A DNA stretch of 64,000 nt from Streptomyces albospinus. GTDB lineage: Bacteria > Actinomycetota > Actinomycetes > Streptomycetales > Streptomycetaceae. The position numbers and the translations under genes were made by a program. The notes under the pieces are model-generated. The model did not search any database, was not told where the DNA came from, and saw only the letters and a program-made list of their open reading frames with translations. Location of the stretch: NCBI RefSeq assembly GCF_014648695.1, contig NZ_BMRP01000029.1, positions 1 through 64,000 of the forward strand. The letters are read 5' to 3'. The first letter of the stretch is position 1. Every line of letters starts with the position of its first letter. Positions 1 to 8,726 of the stretch are shown here, piece by piece.

Positions 1-517
1 TTGTCAGACGCCAGTCTCCCAACCAGTCATGCCACAACTAAGCAGCGACGCGCTACTAGAGGGTGCCCCTCCCCCAGCTCGCTGGACTGTTCGCCCGCGC
101 GGGGCCTCGATCGCGGTCACCCGACCGGGTGGGCCTCAGCACGTGTTGCGAGTGAGAAGACGTCGAGCGGATCCGGCGGCCTACGCCGCACACGGTTACC
201 GAGGGCCACGTAGCGAAAGGTTCTGCATCTGCCGGAGTCTGTACGGTCGTTGCCGCGTGAGTCGGAGTTGAGCGGCAAGTACGCGCCGCCACCGGAGTAC
301 GCGGCGCAGGGACCATTCCCCGTGGCAGCCAGTGTGTTGGGTGTGGTGGCGGGGGTGGCGGGCACGCTGGCTGCGGAGGATGCGCGGGCGTTGCGGGCGC
401 GGTCGTGGAATTGCCGGCGGTGTCCGGCCTCGTTCCTGATCACACCGGGCCAGTGGGGCGACGCCGCGACGCCCCGGACCTGATCCCGGACCCTGAACGC
501 ATTCGAGTGCCGCGCCC
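1..517. other. Left flank before the IS element, no gene assigned
   Basis: I see no gene that I can name. A plus-strand reading from about 250 to 483 has coding-like composition. It contains a hydrophobic Gly/Val/Ala stretch followed by a Cys-Arg-Arg-Cys pair and ends just before the insertion sequence at 518. It may be the 3' part of a gene interrupted upstream or by the element, but no family is recognisable. Confidence 0.3.
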
Positions 518-522
518 CTAAG

Positions 523-1370
523 ACGTCGTCTCATTTGGTGTGTTCGGTAGTCTGTGGTCGTGGGAATCGTGGAACGTTTGGTGCCGGATGAGCTGTGGTC
601 GTTGTTCGAGCGGGTGGTGCCGCCGGCTCCGGTTCGGCGGCAGGGTGGCGGCCGGCGGAGGTATGGGGATCGTGAAGTGCTGGCGGCGATCATCTTTGTC
701 GCCACGTCAGGCTGTACCTGGCGGCAGTTGCCTCCCTCTTTCGGGCCGTCCGGGCCGACGGCCCACCGGCGCTTCACCGAGTGGAGCAAGGCCAGGGTGT
801 GGGCGAAGCTGCACCGCCTGGTGCTGGATGAACTGGGTTCGCGCGGCGACCTGGACTGGAGTCGCTGCGCGATCGACTCGGTGAACATGCGGGCCCTGAA
901 AGGGGGGACCTGACCGGTCCGAATCCTGTCGATCGAGGCAAGAAAGGCTCGAAGATCCACTTGATTACCGAGCGGACCGGTCTGCCCATCTCGATCGGCA
1001 TCTCCGGCGCGAACCTGCACGACAGTCAGGCCCTCGAACCGCTCGTCCGCGGTATCCCGCCGATACGTTCCCGCCGTGGCCCCCGCAGGCGACGTCCCGC
1101 AAAGCTGCACGCCGACAAGGGCTACGACTACGACCACCTGCGGCGATGGCTCCGCTTACGCGGAATCACCCACCGCATCGCACGCAAGGGCATCGAGTCC
1201 TCCAAGCGACTCGGCCGCCACCGCTGGACCATCGAACGCACCATGGCATGGCTCGCCGGCTGCCGACGACTCCACCGTCGCTACGAGCGCAAAGCCGACC
1301 ACTTCCTCGCCTTCACCAGCATCGCCTGCACCCTCATCTGCTATCGCAGACTCACCAAATGAGATGACTT
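523..1370 (+). mobile_element. IS5-family insertion sequence, apparently complete
   Basis: The element is about 848 bp and carries one transposase in two overlapping frames. Its ends are imperfect inverted repeats: 523-540 reads ACGTCGTCTCATTTGGTG and the complement of 1353-1370 reads AAGTCATCTCATTTGGTG (16 of 18 match). The pentamer CTAAG occurs directly outside both ends (518-522 and 1371-1375), as expected for a target duplication; IS5 elements often duplicate YTAR-type sites such as CTAA. Ends plus duplication plus a full-length transposase suggest a recent insertion, unlike the other transposase remnants in this window. Confidence 0.85.
554..1362 (+). CDS. IS5-family DDE transposase, made by -1 frameshift
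   Basis: Two overlapping frames encode one IS5-type transposase. The first (554-913, 119 aa) carries the N-terminal region ending in the Ile-Asp-Ser catalytic strand (CAIDSVNMRALKGG). The second continues with the family hallmark GPNPVDRGKKGSKIH and ends at 1362 after the DKGYDYDHLRRWLRLRGI and RWTIERTMAWL segments that hold the later catalytic residues. The joint lies at 896-906, where AAA GGG GGG precedes a stop. A slip of one base back at this run joins the frames exactly, as in frameshifting IS5 and IS427 relatives. The start is a GTG at 554 or a nearby codon. The product would be about 268 aa. Confidence 0.85.
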
Positions 1371-1435
1371 CTAAGGCGGGCGCCCCCTCACCAGACCTTG
1401 CCCATGGCTGCGCCACTGACCAATCAGAAAACACC

Positions 1436-1469
1436 GCGTCCCCCTGCCCGATCACAGGCAGGGGGACGC
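1436..1469 (-). terminator. Hairpin terminator of the lectin/pore-former gene
   Basis: GCGTCCCCCTGCC at 1436-1448 pairs perfectly with GGCAGGGGGACGC at 1457-1469, giving a 13-bp stem with an 8-base loop. It lies 21 bases beyond the stop codon of the minus-strand gene ending at 1490. There is no strong U-tract, which is common in Streptomyces. Confidence 0.7.
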
Positions 1470-1489
1470 AGTTGTTCAGGCTGTGTGGG

Positions 1490-3046
1490 TCAGCATTCTA
1501 TGACGCCCTTGGCAATGCCCTTGAATGCGCCGGTGAGCATGCCGATGGCCAGTCCTTCGGGGCCGCCGGTCAGGGTGCCCCAGGCGCCTCCGACGACGAT
1601 GCTGGTGCCGATCTTCTTGGCCATGCACTTGTCGTGCTCGTCGCTGCTCTTGGAAGCGGGAGCGGCCATGAAAGACCTGGCCGCCGTCAGCACCTTGGCA
1701 GTCATCTTCGCGGCGGCGGGGGTGCCGCTGCCCAGGGAATAGGTCGGGGGCGTGATCGTGCCGGTGACGGTGTCGCCGGTGACGCCTTCGATGGTCTGGG
1801 TGACGGTGTTGCCGTCCACGGCGAGATCGACCTTGTGGGTCGTGCCGTGGGTGTCCGTGACGGTGCCGGGCTGCACCGTTGCGATCGTGCTGCCGTTGGC
1901 GTCACTGACTTGGACACCGCCCTTGTAGGCAGTCAGCTTGGCGCCTGCGGGCACTTCCATGGTGCCCGTCGCGGTCTTCGCGAGAGTGGCAGGCTTGACG
2001 TCGGCGCTGCTGGCACCGCTGCCGGGCGCGTCCGCGCCGGTGTGGGCGACGTACATCGTGGAGCCGGCCGTCGAGTTGATGACGGGGACGGTCACGGTCG
2101 CGTCAGCGGTCCACGGCTGGTTGCTGGTGTCGAAGGTCCACGTGCCGGTGACCTTCTTGCCGACTGCGGCGAAGTCGACCCATCCGTAATTCTTGGACGG
2201 GACGTCGATCGAGATGCCGTTGACGGTGGTCTCGTCCGAGGTGTAGGTCTGCGTCGCGGTGAGCTGGCTGGTGATCATCGCCTGGACCGGGGCGGAGACA
2301 CCGACGGAGGACGACAGGCCCACGGAGTACGACTGCGCCCAGCCGGAGTGGTAGATCGTGGTGAAGACCTGCTTCATCGTGGCGCCGGTGTCGTTGTACC
2401 AGACCGACGAGGCGGGCTGACGGGGCAGGACTTCGGGCTGCCCTTCGGACTTCTGTGTCCACGAACAGGTGGCGGTCTTCTTGGAACACAGGTCGGCGTA
2501 GTAGTCGAGGGCGAGCTTCATCGCCTCGGACACCTTCGTCTGGGGCACCGTCCATTCCTGCGTGGAGGAGCCATTGCACGGGTTGGGCTGGGCCAGAATG
2601 CCCCACAGGTGCAGGCCACCTCGGTTGTCGAGGCAGTAACCGTCATCGGCGCGCACCAGCATGAAGGTGCCCGGTTTGCTGTCGATGGGGTGGAAGTGCC
2701 AGAGCTGGCCGTCGTCCTTGTCGCCGGCGCCGCACGAGCGCTGAGTCAGCGGCTGAGTGGAGTAGAGACACTTGCCGGTGTCGGTGTTGGCGATGCGGAA
2801 GGTACCGGTACCGGCGGAGATCAGCCGCCAGTTCTGGTGGTTGCCAGGCGCCTTGTTGACCGAGATCTGGGCACCGTCGTTGCCGTTGGGCGAGTCGATA
2901 CGTCCGTCCGGATTGGTGAACGTCCAGGCGTTGGACTCGGCCGCCTGCGCCGTGGTGGCGGTGGCGACGACTCCGGTAGCGAGCATCAGCAGGGCGAGGA
3001 ACGGGGCGGCTAAGAGGCGTCTTACGCCCTTGAGACGTCTATGCAT
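1490..3046 (-). CDS. Exported ricin-type lectin with aerolysin-like region
   Basis: The protein is 518 aa. The start at 3046 was chosen because GGAAGG lies 5 bases upstream and a clean signal peptide follows (Arg-rich n-region, hydrophobic core, cleavage near AQA/AES at residue 36). Residues 38-168 form a ricin-type beta-trefoil domain with QxW-like repeats around Trp73, Trp116 and Trp165 and paired cysteines. Residues about 214-325 carry alternating polar/hydrophobic Ser/Thr-rich strands (SVGLSSSVGVSAPV, then TATQTYTSDETT), the pattern of the aerolysin/ETX-MTX2 pore-forming fold. The last 40 residues are Gly-rich and hydrophobic and end in Cys. Role inferred: secreted carbohydrate-binding protein, possibly membrane-active. 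The lectin call is firm; the pore-forming call is pattern-based. Confidence 0.7.
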   Translation of the reverse strand: MHRRLKGVRRLLAAPFLALLMLATGVVATATTAQAAESNAWTFTNPDGRIDSPNGNDGAQISVNKAPGNHQNWRLISAGTGTFRIANTDTGKCLYSTQPLTQRSCGAGDKDDGQLWHFHPIDSKPGTFMLVRADDGYCLDNRGGLHLWGILAQPNPCNGSSTQEWTVPQTKVSEAMKLALDYYADLCSKKTATCSWTQKSEGQPEVLPRQPASSVWYNDTGATMKQVFTTIYHSGWAQSYSVGLSSSVGVSAPVQAMITSQLTATQTYTSDETTVNGISIDVPSKNYGWVDFAAVGKKVTGTWTFDTSNQPWTADATVTVPVINSTAGSTMYVAHTGADAPGSGASSADVKPATLAKTATGTMEVPAGAKLTAYKGGVQVSDANGSTIATVQPGTVTDTHGTTHKVDLAVDGNTVTQTIEGVTGDTVTGTITPPTYSLGSGTPAAAKMTAKVLTAARSFMAAPASKSSDEHDKCMAKKIGTSIVVGGAWGTLTGGPEGLAIGMLTGAFKGIAKGVIEC

Positions 3047-3515
3047 GTCGACCTTCCGTAGGGAGTCTGTGAACTTCCTGTGAAGCACGGTGAGCCTTGC
3101 AAAGACCGATGAAATCGACATGAACGCACCGAAGTTCATGGGGATGTGCCTCCAGCGCCTCGTCTGCGTGGTCGGCCGCTGCAAGCGGGTCAACTTCCAC
3201 TTGTGCGGCTGGCATCGACCCGTCCGCGCTCACTACCCTGCGCGCGGCCCTGCCTGGCCCACGTCTTGACCATCCGTTGCACGTCGTCGATGAGCACGGG
3301 CTCCGAGGGGTCCTCCTGGTCGCTGCCGGGGCTGGTTCGAGATTGCCCTCGGCCCGTGTGTTGGTCCGTTCCGTGGGCCCACACGGCGCATGGCGTGCGT
3401 CATATCCCCTGCCCCGAGTTCTGCGTTCTGGTCTCGGATGCCCCGAGTTGCCGGATGGTGTGAGCGGCAACGACGTAAGCCCCCGCCAGGGATGGGGAGC
3501 CTTCTGCGGGGTGGA
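3047..3515. other. Upstream region of the lectin gene, no gene found
   Basis: This stretch holds the promoter side of the lectin gene. Several short minus-strand readings with plausible composition (for example near 3190-3330, with PVLIDDVQRMVKTWARQG) show no start, ribosome site or family. They may be residue of a decayed gene. Confidence 0.3.
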
Positions 3516-3867
3516 CTATTCCTCGGTGGGATCGTCGGCGTGCTTGAGTCGCATGCGGGCCTGGACGAGGTCGGGTCCGGCGAGGGTGCCCCAGGGGTGT
3601 GCCCGTGGACCTGCTCTCTCGCGTCGCGGAGCTTCGCGCGGAGCTCGGTCTCGGCCTGCCTTTCGCTGTCGGTCCAGCCGGCGGAGGGGTCGTGGTGGCG
3701 TTCGAGCCAGTGGCCTTCGCCAGGCTTGTGGTGCCGGCCGTCCATGGCTTCCGGGGAGTGGGGGTGCTCGTCGAGGAAAGCCTTGAGGTCGGCAGCGGCC
3801 TGGTGAGGTCGCGTTGTAGCTGCACCAGGGCGTCGGGGAAATCGTTGCTCACTCCGCGGGAGTCCAC
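3516..3867 (-). pseudogene. Small conserved hypothetical gene with two frameshifts
   Basis: Three minus-strand frames read as one small hydrophilic protein. It starts at GTG 3867 or 3852 with SNDFPDALVQLQRDL, shifts frame near 3800 to QAAADLKAFLDEHPHSPEAM, continues through WTDSERQAETELRAKLRDAR, then shifts again near 3580 to GPDLVQARMRLKHADDPTEE with a stop at 3516. The repaired length is about 115 aa. It resembles small acidic, helical Streptomyces proteins of unknown role. The frame changes are at CC and GGGG runs, so sequencing error is an alternative to decay. Confidence 0.55.
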
Positions 3868-3973
3868 TCCCGTAATCGACCAGGGGTGCGCTTTGACGCG
3901 GGGGGTGCGGATGCGGACCAGGGCCCGTCTGCCGGGTCGAGTGTGGCTGCGACAGCCGAGGTAGCCAGCACAG

Positions 3974-4396
3974 TTACGCGCAGGTCAACGTCGCGGGATC
4001 GGGGTCGACATGGCAGGCCAAGGTCACGGCCTCGGTATCTACGGCGGGCGAGCCACCAGCGGTTTCCGTGTTCGTGATGGAAACCTCGACCTGCTCGCCG
4101 TCAACGAGCTCGCCTACTTGCGTCAAGTCGATGACGACGTCTTCATCGCCGCCGGTCCCGGTCCCGGTCGCCTGCCCCTCCGCTACATCCACGCCACCGG
4201 CGGCAGCAACTACCTGGAAAATCTCCTGCGCCCCGGCACGGGTGTTCCGATACGACGCAATCACCTTGGAGGCGATGTATGCGCCGCCTGACACGCGTGC
4301 ACCACTGAGACGCATCTGCGTCATCATCCCGGCGCCGGCCGTGCCGGCGACGCCCAGGCTCAGGGACAGCGCCATGGAGGCGGCCGTCACAGCCAT
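3974..4396 (-). CDS. Exported 140-aa protein of unknown function
   Basis: The start at 4396 has GAAAGG 5 bases upstream. Residues 1-23 (MAVTAASMALSLSLGVAG...) are a signal peptide. The mature part has an alternating small/polar pattern with an acidic, Gly/Thr-rich middle (TGTGTGGDEDVVIDLTQVGE) and two cysteines near the end (LACHVDPD and LTCA) that could form a disulfide. I recognise no family. Its upstream DNA is one copy of a 320-bp repeat that also lies upstream of another exported-peptide gene at 47479. Confidence 0.65.
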   Translation of the reverse strand: MAVTAASMALSLSLGVAGTAGAGMMTQMRLSGARVSGGAYIASKVIASYRNTRAGAQEIFQVVAAAGGVDVAEGQATGTGTGGDEDVVIDLTQVGELVDGEQVEVSITNTETAGGSPAVDTEAVTLACHVDPDPATLTCA

Positions 4397-4401
4397 GGCC
4401 A

Positions 4402-4719
4402 CCTTTCGAAGCGTTGAGCGTGAGTGGGTCGGGCGGAGTTCGGCCACGGCGGATCCTCCTCGGCAGGGGCGGATGCCCAGCTGGCTCCTGCGGCCGTGCT
4501 CGTGCGATCTGAGGCGATATCGGGTTCGGGACACTTCTCTCCCTCCGGGACAACGGTGCCCAGGGTTTCGGGGCGGCATTTTCAGGCCAGAGCCCCGGAG
4601 ACGCCGCGTGCTGGGAGTGTCCTGCCGGCAGGCGAGATCCGGCCATACGGATGACGGGGCGCAAGAGGGTGCGAGACCGGAGCACGCACGAGCCATCCAC
4701 GTCATCGACCCATCGGACA
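4402..4719. repeat. Long imperfect direct repeat, copy 1
   Basis: About 318 bp that match 46979-47298 in the same orientation at roughly 80-85% identity by eye, with several short gaps. Identity starts sharply at CCTTTCGAAGCG and ends at CATCGGACA. The left edge of this copy is the ribosome-site region of the exported protein starting at 4396. No terminal inverted repeats, target duplication or intact gene is visible. A minus-strand reading (RSRTLL, then PVIRMA and SRLPAGHS) is partly conserved between copies. Confidence 0.75.
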
Positions 4720-4992
4720 GGCCGGCGCGTACGGGTGCTGCGCATACGGCAAAGGCCACTCGCCGCATTGTGACCTTGCTTGGGCGCATAGGGGCCTCCC
4801 TCGTGCCGAGGGTGGAATTACGATCTTGAGTCGCGGTGGCCCGGTCCGGTGGACGTGGCCGCTGACGTTCAGCGTCAGCTTCGTTCTCCTCCCGTCTGGC
4901 CGATGCCGCGAGGGCCGGACGGACCATGCTGCGTGAGCCGATTTGGCCTGATGCGCCACGTGTCGACTGTCACCCTGGGGCGAAAGGTCCGC

Positions 4993-5725
4993 TCACCTGG
5001 TCCCACCCGTGGGCAGTCGGTCTACTGGGACCCGGAAGCGTTCGTGGAACTCCTGGCGGCCTGGTTCTGTCAGGGCCAGGGCTCGGCCCGTGCCGATCCT
5101 GGTGACCCAGCCTGCGTCCAAAGCGCGCGAGCAGATCGCGGCTCCCACGGCACCGCCCAAATGGGGACGGCGTTCGGTCCAGTCCAGGCATGAGCGCACC
5201 AGCGGGCGGCGCGAAGCGGTGGGGAGCGTGATGCCGTTCTCGGCCATCCAGGCCGTCCCTGCGAGAGTGAGCTGTGGCTCCGGGTCCCAGGTGATCAGGC
5301 CGTTGTCGACCATCGCGTCCGTGATGGGCAGGCCGAGGGTTCCCGCGAGGTGGTCGTAGCACTGCCGTGCGCGGGCCGGTGCCTTGGCGCGGCCGGTCGC
5401 GCCCAGTGAAGTGGGCCGGGCAGCGCGGCGCGGGGGCGACGTCGGCCAGGCTCTCGATCAGGGCCATCACCTTGGGGTCAGCCAGTCGCAGGTGCCGGTG
5501 GCGGACGTGCCGCTCCTCGGCCAGGAGCCCGCCGCCCACCAGTGTGTTGAGGTGCTCGGTGGCGGTCGAGGGTGCCACACCGGCGTGCCGAGCCGGCTCC
5601 CGGGCCGTCCAGGCACGGCCGTCCAGCAAGGCCAGGCACATATCGGCTCGGGTGTCGTCCGCGAGTGGCCGTGCCACCGCGGCAAAGTCGACTCCGACGT
5701 CCTTGCCCGCACGGTCAGCCGTCAT
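4993..5725 (-). pseudogene. ArsR-family regulator with a frameshift
   Basis: The N-terminal part from ATG 5725 carries a winged-helix ArsR domain (ADDTRADMCLALLDGRAWTA, then HAGVAPSTATEHLNTLVGGG) and reads to about 5400. The frame then changes within GACCGGCCGCGCCAAGG and continues as CYDHLAGTLGLPITDAMVD to a stop at 4993. CYDHLAG is typical of the C-terminal half of this ArsR subgroup. The repaired protein would be about 243 aa. It is divergent from a broken acetyltransferase gene and has a palindrome in the intergenic region. As written the reading is broken, so the regulator is probably inactive unless the shift is an error. Confidence 0.7.
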
Positions 5726-5746
5726 ACCCCAAGTATCGCGAGTGAC

Positions 5747-5766
5747 GGTTCGGCCTGCGCCGAACC
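5747..5766. promoter_or_regulatory. Palindrome between divergent ArsR and GNAT genes
   Basis: GGTTCGGC, a 4-base spacer CTGC, then GCCGAACC: perfect 8-bp arms located 22 bp from the ArsR start and about 100 bp from the acetyltransferase start. Position and symmetry suit an autoregulatory ArsR operator, but no binding consensus is known to me for this subgroup. Confidence 0.45.
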
Positions 5767-5864
5767 CACGGCCACCTAGGCTCCCCGCCGATCACCAATA
5801 CCCACCCGGTCGGCAGGGAGCATCTCGGCCCCCAGCACAGACCGTCTGAAGGAGAACGTCCGAA

Positions 5865-6428
5865 GTGCGACTCGTCAAGAAGTACCTGCGGCTGTGTACG
5901 GTCCCCGACGCCCACTCCGCGAGCCCGCTGGCCTTGTTCGCGAATGCTGCCGTGGCCTTGGCCCGTGCGGTACCGGAGCCGGCGAGCCCGCCGAGCCGAT
6001 CAGCGGGGTCGGTGGAGGTCGTCCTCACCGATACCCCCCACCGCACCGAGACGGCAGCGATCTCGGAAGCGCTGGGCCGCTTCAACAGCGACATCACGGG
6101 CATCGGCGACCGACGCCCCTCGCCGTTCTGGTTCGCGAGCCCGGTAGCCGACGGATCCTCGGGGGCCTGACCGGCCGGACATCCCTGGGGGCTCCTCTTC
6201 ATCGACCTCTTCTACCTGCCACCCGAGCTGCGCGGCACTGGGTTGGGAAACCAGATCCTGCGCCGGGCCGAGGACGAGGGGAGGGCGCGCGCATGCAAGG
6301 CCGCAGTCCTGTACACCATCAGCTTCCAAGCCCCAGGGTTCTACCAGCGGCACGGCTGGCGCCGCCTGGGAGAAGTGCCCTGCATACCCGCTGGCACCAG
6401 CCGCATCTTCATGAGCAAAGGACCCTGA
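5865..6428 (+). pseudogene. GNAT acetyltransferase with two frameshifts
   Basis: Three plus-strand frames assemble into one GNAT protein: EVVLTDTPHRTETAAISEAL to GIGDRRP, then LAVLVREPGSRRILGGLTG, then LLFIDLFYLPPELRGTGLG and ISFQAPGFYQRHGWRRLG ending at 6428. ELRGTGLG is the acetyl-CoA-binding motif A, and QAPGFYQRHGW is the usual motif B. The shifts fall at GCCCCTCG (about 6115) and GGGGGG (about 6197). The true start may be GTG 6013 rather than 5865, since GNAT homology begins only there. The gene is divergent from the ArsR gene. Confidence 0.7.
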
Positions 6429-6845
6429 CTTCATCTCGGCGGTGCCGCGTCCACGGCCGACGATGTTCCTCAGTGTCACTCTGTGCCTGATGAGTTGGCG
6501 AGAAGGACGCAGTGGGAGCCCCGGCCGCGACCAGTCAGGACCTCACAGACTTGGTTCCCTCTCGCTTCTGGCCTGCGTGGGCACGGTCAGTGGGGCCGCG
6601 ATGCACCGCAACCGGCGAAACCATCGCCAGCCTCACCGGACACTGACCACGACCTGCCCGGAACCGCCGACGCCAGCCGGGCACCGGCGCCCAGGGCAGG
6701 CACAGCAGCCGAACCGAACCTGTAAAGCGGTGCCACCCCACCCGGCCCGGGGTCAAAGGCGCCGGGCCCCGTCCAGAGTGGACACGGGGGCGAGGGCTCG
6801 CCGACTGTGCCCTCGCGTGCGCTCCCTCCGCTGCGTGGAGCAGGT
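6429..6845. other. Intergenic stretch without a recognisable gene
   Basis: Both strands contain open readings, but all are Arg/Pro-rich shadow sequences with no ribosome site, family motif or consistent codon bias. Nothing is assigned. Confidence 0.4.
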
Positions 6846-7076
6846 TCAGCCGAGCGGGACGGTGTCGACGACGGCCACGGTTTTCTGTCTGTAGCTGACG
6901 AAGATCATGGCGAGGGCGCCGTCACCTCGGATCTGCTGGTTCCACTCTTCGGCGTGGGCGCGGGGTGAGGTGTGCCCGATGGGGTCGTGGCAGGCGGCGG
7001 TGAGGGCGTGGCTGACGGCCGACGGGAGCTGGTCGTGGAGGGGTTCGCAGCCAGGGTCGTAGATGAGCCGGAACAA
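6846..7076 (-). CDS. RelE/ParE-like small protein, putative toxin
   Basis: 76 aa from a TTG start at 7076 with AGGAGG 8 bases upstream. FRLIYDPGCEPLHDQLP at the N terminus and AMIFVSYRQKTVAVVDTVPLG at the C terminus match the first and last strands of RelE-like folds found in small Streptomyces proteins. It directly follows a gene of about 100 codons in the usual antitoxin position. The toxin call is inference from fold pattern and pairing; no catalytic residue can be assigned with confidence. Confidence 0.55.
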   Translation of the reverse strand: MFRLIYDPGCEPLHDQLPSAVSHALTAACHDPIGHTSPRAHAEEWNQQIRGDGALAMIFVSYRQKTVAVVDTVPLG

Positions 7077-7146
7077 CGCGCTGACCTCCTACGGGGGTCT
7101 TCCTGAACACGGGCCAGGTGACGTAGGCGTTCAGCAAAGTATCGGA

Positions 7147-7465
7147 TCAGCGATGGCGTGTGACCGGGATCTGAAGGTCGGGCGGCGCCGCGGCCGGCGC
7201 GGATCCTTGCGGCTTCGCGCTGGACCCATTCGGTGCGGTCGACCCACTCGCCGGGGAGTTCCTCGCCTCGTGCGTCGGCGGCGGCGAATTCCCGGCCCCG
7301 TTGTTCGGCGGCCTGGATGCGGGTGGCGATGCCTGCCCATTTCTTGAAGGTCGGGAGCAGCTGGTGCTCCTCGGCGGTGTTGAACTGGCCGAGGAACTTG
7401 TTGGTCAGGTCGGGGTCGCCGAGCGCTTCACAGATCGTCTCGATGGTCCACGGCGCGGCGCCCAT
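7147..7465 (-). CDS. Putative antitoxin partner, frame uncertain at the 3' end
   Basis: Starts at ATG 7465 with GGGAGGG upstream: GAAPWTIETICEALGDP, then TFKKWAGIATRIQAAEQRGREF and EWVDRTEWVQREAARIRAG. This is helical and charged, as in small partners of RelE-like proteins in actinomycetes. After the AARIRAG segment the in-frame reading runs on without a stop into the toxin gene as far as 6905. One base shift at the GCCGCC run gives a natural ending (PPDLQIPVTRHR, stop at 7147). I use that end, but it requires a frameshift or an error. Confidence 0.5.
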
Positions 7466-7612
7466 GTTGCCCTCCCGGTGTGGGGTCACCATTCGTGACG
7501 GCACGCTAGCGCGATTGTGGGCCACAAAGCCGAATGCATAGAGGCATGCGCCAAAGGCATGTGCCAGCATCGACGTCGTAACCGTGCAGGTCAGCGCCAC
7601 ATTCCTTAGATC

Positions 7613-7816
7613 ATGAGCGAAGTAGAGGACCGCATCCTCAGCCTGATCGACAACGTGACAAGCGTGGACGAACCACGCCTCTCCCTGTTGCCCCTGCGCG
7701 AGACACACGCCACGGTTGAACTGTTGCAGCTGCTGACCAAGGGCAACGGGGAAGGCGCCTTCGCGGCACGGCACCTCGCGGGAAACCTGGGCCGCCGGAT
7801 GCCAGCCGCAGATTGA
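7613..7816 (+). CDS. Small cytoplasmic protein, gene A of the duplicated cassette
   Basis: 67 aa, MSEVEDRILSLIDNVTSV at the N terminus and ARHLAGNLGRRMPAAD at the C terminus, acidic N-terminal half and no signal peptide. I recognise no family. It lies 168 bp upstream of a short exported-peptide gene on the same strand. Its 3' end and downstream DNA are repeated at 28001-28071, where the rest of the gene is unrecognisable, so this is the better-preserved copy. Confidence 0.5.
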   Translation: MSEVEDRILSLIDNVTSVDEPRLSLLPLRETHATVELLQLLTKGNGEGAFAARHLAGNLGRRMPAAD

Positions 7817-8180
7817 GCATGACGAAGGCCCACAGGTCGAGGAGGCACCTTGAGCCGGAGCTGCCCAAGAGCACCGGCGCAGCATCGGGGTGACCTGGCC
7901 GCCAGTTGGAGGAGGTTCGGGTGGCGGGCGAACGAACGGCGAATGATCCTGCCGAAAAGTCGCCTTGACCAGCGGAGGTCCCCCGTGAAGCACCTGACCG
8001 TTCTCGCTACAGCAGTAGCCGCCTCAGTACTGATCATCCTTGGAGCCGGCACCGCCAACGCCGACGACGACGACCAGCCCACTGCTGTAGCTCCTCAGGT
8101 CGGAACTAAACCGATCACCGACGGCCTTCAAAAAATCCTGAACGGCTCCTGGCTGCTGGGCGGCTGAGCCCCTCCCAGCG
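7771..8180 (+). repeat. Exported-peptide cassette, copy 1 (contiguous)
   Basis: 7771-7841 matches 28001-28071, and 7846-8180 matches 28806-29140, both at about 85-90% identity by eye and in the same orientation and order. In this copy the two blocks are adjacent; in the other they are separated by 734 bp. The repeat includes the 3' end of the 67-aa gene, the leader region and the entire exported-peptide gene, and stops 13 bp after its stop codon. Confidence 0.85.
7985..8167 (+). CDS. Short exported peptide ending Gly-Gly, paralogue 1
   Basis: 60 aa from GTG 7985 with GGAGG 6 bases upstream. Residues 1-26 (KHLTVLATAVAASVLIILG...ANA) are a signal peptide. The predicted mature peptide begins at DDDDQPTAVAPQVG and ends KPITDGLQKILNGSWLLGG. 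It has no cysteine. The paralogue at 28945 has the same length. The signal peptide and the C-terminal LLGG end are strongly conserved, while the mature N terminus varies. Function unknown; candidates are an antimicrobial, signalling or surface peptide. Confidence 0.75.
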   Translation: MKHLTVLATAVAASVLIILGAGTANADDDDQPTAVAPQVGTKPITDGLQKILNGSWLLGG

Positions 8181-8371
8181 GGCAGTCAGCGGGTCGGGGC
8201 TGGTCGCCTCCAGATCGAAGGCGACCAGCCGACCGAGATGCCAGGCGGCCATGCGGTTCACCTTCGTTGGCGTTGCCGCCGCGGACCTGCACCCGAGCGG
8301 CGATGATGACGTCGGCCCCGCGACCGGCGCAGATGGCCCTCAGCGGGTTGTGGTCGTCGAGTTGGGGAGTC

Positions 8372-8655
8372 CTAGGCCGCGGCGACGTCGATGGAGAGGG
8401 CCGCGGCGTTCCGCCAGGGCAGGGATGCAGGGGCGGTGTAGCCGAAGATGCCGCTCAGGCAGTCGTTGAGGGGGGGAGGGGCCCCACGCGCTCGTGCCCA
8501 GGTCCTGCAAGATACCGCGGCGTCGACGTAGTTCCCTGCTGCGTTGCGGTGCAGTCGGCCATGCGGCGCTATACCGAAGCGGTCGATGTGCTCGCGCAAC
8601 ATGCCGACCAGGACGGGCGGAATGGGGACTGGAGGCGTCGCCTTGACCGTTCGGC
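8372..8655 (-). pseudogene. Tyrosine recombinase (integrase) remnant
   Basis: A minus-strand reading carries SRTVKATPPVPIPPVLVGML, then REHIDRFGIAP and GRLHRNAAGNYV. This matches the region of actinobacterial phage/plasmid integrases before the catalytic HxxR motif. The catalytic Arg-His-Arg-Tyr set is not recoverable and no start is present. It is a short leftover of an integrated element; no attachment site was recognised nearby. Confidence 0.5.
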
Positions 8656-8674
8656 TTTTCAGGGGATGGATCTC

Positions 8675-8714
8675 GTGCCGTGGTCCCCGCCGTTGCCGGC
8701 GGGGACCACGGCAC
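8675..8714 (-). terminator. Strong hairpin downstream of the DUF1330 gene
   Basis: A perfect 17-bp stem: GTGCCGTGGTCCCCGCC at 8675-8691 pairs with 8698-8714 across a 6-base loop. It lies 13 bases past the stop of the minus-strand gene ending at 8727 and probably terminates it. Confidence 0.75.
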
Positions 8715-8726
8715 GTGTCGGGGCGC

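Noticed and set aside
1076..3013. A 645-codon open reading on the plus strand
   Set aside because: It is antisense to the lectin/pore-former gene, Gly/Val/Asp-repetitive, and has no ribosome site or family. It is a shadow of high G+C coding sequence.
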